Position numbers and translations under genes: made by a program | Assembly (NCBI GenBank): GCA_029260495.1 | Contig: JAJDDD010000009.1 | Span: forward strand, 498,266 to 562,265 | Direction: 5' to 3' | Length of the DNA: 64,000 bases | Origin: Phycisphaerales bacterium | Lineage (GTDB): Bacteria > Planctomycetota > Phycisphaerae > Phycisphaerales > UBA1924 | Notes under the pieces: generated by a model | Database searches by the model: none | The model's input: only the letters and a program-made list of their open reading frames with translations | What the model was told of the DNA's origin: nothing | Shown here: positions 62,418 through 64,000 of the stretch, piece after piece | How positions within the stretch are numbered: the first letter of the stretch is position 1 | How the letters are laid out: every line of letters starts with the position of its first letter

Positions 62418-63485
62418 CTACACACGAACGACCACACCCCGGTCACCGGGCTGCACCACATGCCCCACCTTGGACGCCCCCGCCACCCCCGCATTCTGTA
62501 GCGCAGCGATCAGATCCCCAGCCCGATCCGCAGCAATCGAAATCAAGAGCCCGCCTGATGTCTGCGGGTCAAACGCCAGCCGCCCGAGCGCCGAATCCGC
62601 ATCGCCAGTCACTTCGACTTTTCCTGCAAGATGTGCCCGGTTCTCTGCTACAGCTCCCGCGAGGTTCTCCTCATTCTGAGCGAGTTGCACCACATCGGGA
62701 AGCAGGGGGGCGCTCGCCATCTCAAGCTTAATCGTCACGCCACTCGCCTGCGCCATCTCGTGCGCATGCCCCGCGAGTCCAAAGCCCGTAATGTCCGTCA
62801 TCGCACTGGCCCCCACGTCAATCGCTGTGCGCGACGCAATATCGTTGAGCTCAACCATACTCGCGCAGGCGGCGTCATAGCTCCCCGCCGAACAGCGATC
62901 TCCTCGATGCGCCGTCGTGATCACCCCTGTCCCAATCCGTTTCGTCAGAACCAGCGTATCACCCGCCCGCGCCCCAGCGTTGGTTCGCAGCTTGTCCGGA
63001 TGCACAGTGCCCGTCACCGCGATTCCGAACTTCACCTCTTTGTCACGCACAGAGTGTCCACCGATTACGATTGCTCCGGCTTTTTCAACCCGCTCGGCGC
63101 CCCCGCGAAGAATCGCAATCAAAACCTCTGTTTCAAGCTCGCCTTCCGGAAAACCCACAAGGTTCAGCGCCGTCACCGGCGTGGCTCCCACTGCGTACAA
63201 ATCCGAAAGCGCGTTGGCCGCAGCGATCTGCCCGTAGACAAATGGATCATCAACAATCGGCGCGAAGAAATCGACCGACTGCGCAATCGCCAGATCGTCG
63301 CGCAGCTTGTAGACGCCGGCGTCACCAAAATGCTCCACGCCCGAAACCACATTCATATGGCTTTTCAGATTGAGCCCCTGCACAACCTGCGCAAGGGCGG
63401 ATGCAGACAGCTTGCCCGCTCAGCCGGCGCAGTTCGCATAGTTGAGAAGGCGCCGTTGTCTGCCGGACACTGCCCGTTCGTTCAT
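62418..63485 (-). CDS. selD: selenide, water dikinase, itself a selenoprotein (in-frame UGA = Sec22)
   Basis: Makes selenophosphate from selenide and ATP. Starting at the ATG at 63485 (MNERAVSGRQRRLL...) and reading UGA (63422-63420) as Sec gives 355 residues. The active-site loop reads NYANCAG-U22-AGKLSA, aligning with GAGCGCK of E. coli SelD so that U22 replaces Cys17; Cys19 is Gly here. The remainder is a typical SelD/AIR-synthase fold (IAQSVDFFAPIVDDPFVYGQIAAANALSDLYAVGATP, TDITGFGLAGHAHEMA, DPQTSGGLLISIA). Ordinary annotation would begin at 63383 and lose the catalytic residue. It is the first gene of the sel locus. Confidence 0.93.
63375..63397 (-). promoter_or_regulatory. bacterial SECIS element of selD
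   Basis: On the minus strand CCCUUGCGC pairs with GUGCAGGGG (9 pairs, two G-U) around the loop AGGUU, starting 22 nt after the UGA. Same loop sequence as the deiodinase-like gene. Confidence 0.83.
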
Positions 63486-63548
63486 GAATCGCCTCATTGA
63501 CCGCGATTGGCGCCATGAGCAGCACGCCCCGGCGTCAGGAGTCAGCAA

Positions 63549-63622
63549 TGCGCACGACTGGAATCGAACCAGTAACCTTCGGCTTCGGAGGCCGACGCTC
63601 TATCCAATTGAGCTACGCGCGC
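63549..63622 (-). tRNA. tRNA-Arg (CCG anticodon)
   Basis: 74 bases. Acceptor GCGCGCG with CGTGCGC (one G-U), anticodon stem TCGGC/GCCGA with loop CTCCGAA and anticodon CCG, T-arm ACTGG-TTCGATT-CCAGT. No encoded CCA. It lies 63 bases upstream of selD on the same strand. Confidence 0.94.
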
Positions 63623-63728
63623 TCTGGGCTTCATTCCGCGATTCTTCTCGCTCGCGGAACAGTCGCCACGCTCATGCTACGATCCCGATCCACCCGGGGC
63701 AATGCGCCGCCTGATACCCCCCCCACGC

Positions 63729-64000
63729 ATGAGCCAGCCAGCCCCATCCCGCATAGCGCCGACGCGAGCGCCTCTGCCTTTCGTGCTCGCCTTCGTCTTT
63801 CTCAACAGCCTCGGCACAGGCGCCATCATGCACGGCGTTTACTTCATCGCTGAGCAGCAATATCACTTCTCTTTCCTCACCAACTCCGCCCTCGGCGTCC
63901 TGATGGGCGTCGTCTACGTCACGAGCGCCTTCCACGTCGGAAACGCCGTCCGAGCTGCCCAGCGCCGTCATACGCTCTTCACACCGCTCTTCATCGCTCG
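63729..64000 (+). CDS. membrane transporter, MFS-like, N-terminal part only (runs off the window)
   Basis: The visible 90 codons start MSQPAPSRIAPTRAPLPFVLAFVFLNSLGTGAIMHGVYFIAE and contain two hydrophobic helices, the second being NSALGVLMGVVYVTSAFHVG. A basic loop follows (RAAQRRH). The pattern is that of the first two helices of a major facilitator protein, but only the start is present. Confidence 0.5.
   Translation, partial: MSQPAPSRIAPTRAPLPFVLAFVFLNSLGTGAIMHGVYFIAEQQYHFSFLTNSALGVLMGVVYVTSAFHVGNAVRAAQRRHTLFTPLFIA

Noticed and set aside
61468-62679. 403-codon plus-strand frame across selB and the selD 3' end
   Set aside because: Arg/His/Asn-rich shadow crossing two genes that are well supported on the other strand.

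Overview
The window looks like a chromosomal segment of a GC-rich planctomycete, most likely of the Phycisphaerae type. The main clue is a recurring C-terminal EF-hand (dockerin-like) tail of the form DLNGDG..ADLA.LLG.WG on secreted proteins, six of which occur here. Large secreted FG-GAP/ASPIC proteins, a membrane-anchored Ser/Thr kinase and sulfated-glycan functions point the same way. The taxonomic call is an inference from protein style; no rRNA is present.

Layout. 0.4-3.4 kb: M24 aminopeptidase plus accB-accC. 3.4-8.3 kb: glycosyltransferase, sulfotransferase, multi-TM polymerase-like protein and an EEP-family hydrolase. 8.3-16 kb: a four-gene minus-strand array of FG-GAP/VCBS secreted proteins with dockerin-like modules. 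16.4-18.4 kb: an exported barrel-like protein. 18.6-22.2 kb: SLC13 permease, bisphosphate nucleotidase and APS kinase (sulfate uptake and activation). 22.5-25.6 kb: receptor-like kinase and a sigma factor. 26-36.3 kb: a plus-strand run (coiled-coil protein, recO, HDOD-GGDEF, alpha/beta hydrolase, GH3 adenylating enzyme, DinB-like, NRDE, and a three-domain hydrolase/VTT/ATP-grasp fusion). 37.7-45.4 kb: housekeeping genes (rluB, YihY, coaX, MnmE-like GTPase, rluD). 45.4-52.6 kb: scpB, small proteins, MATE pump, two secreted dockerin-like proteins and tRNA-Val. 52.7-56.1 kb: an island-like stretch with a nuclease-fold protein, a cytochrome P450 and fragments of tRNAs, ending at tRNA-Ser.

The most important region is 56.38-63.49 kb. 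It is a compact selenocysteine locus on the minus strand in the order selD, selB, selA, tRNA-Sec, then two exported thiol-redox proteins. All three protein genes other than selA and selB have an in-frame UGA at the catalytic position, so ordinary ORF calling breaks them. SelD reads CAG-U-AGK, a deiodinase-like protein reads CLT-U-PPF, and a peroxiredoxin-like protein reads FW-U-PFC. Each UGA is followed 14-22 nt later by a stable hairpin whose loop carries GGUU, i.e. a bacterial SECIS. The locus therefore makes Sec, decodes it and includes its own substrates. Both exported selenoproteins also carry what looks like a DsbD-alpha-like domain, suggesting a periplasmic redox pair.

At a larger scale the + strand is strongly C-rich from about 18.5 to 33.6 kb, switches to strongly G-rich from about 33.8 to 52.6 kb whatever the gene direction, and is C-rich again after 56 kb. 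This is most simply read as an inverted segment. The window ends in the 5' part of an MFS-like transporter.
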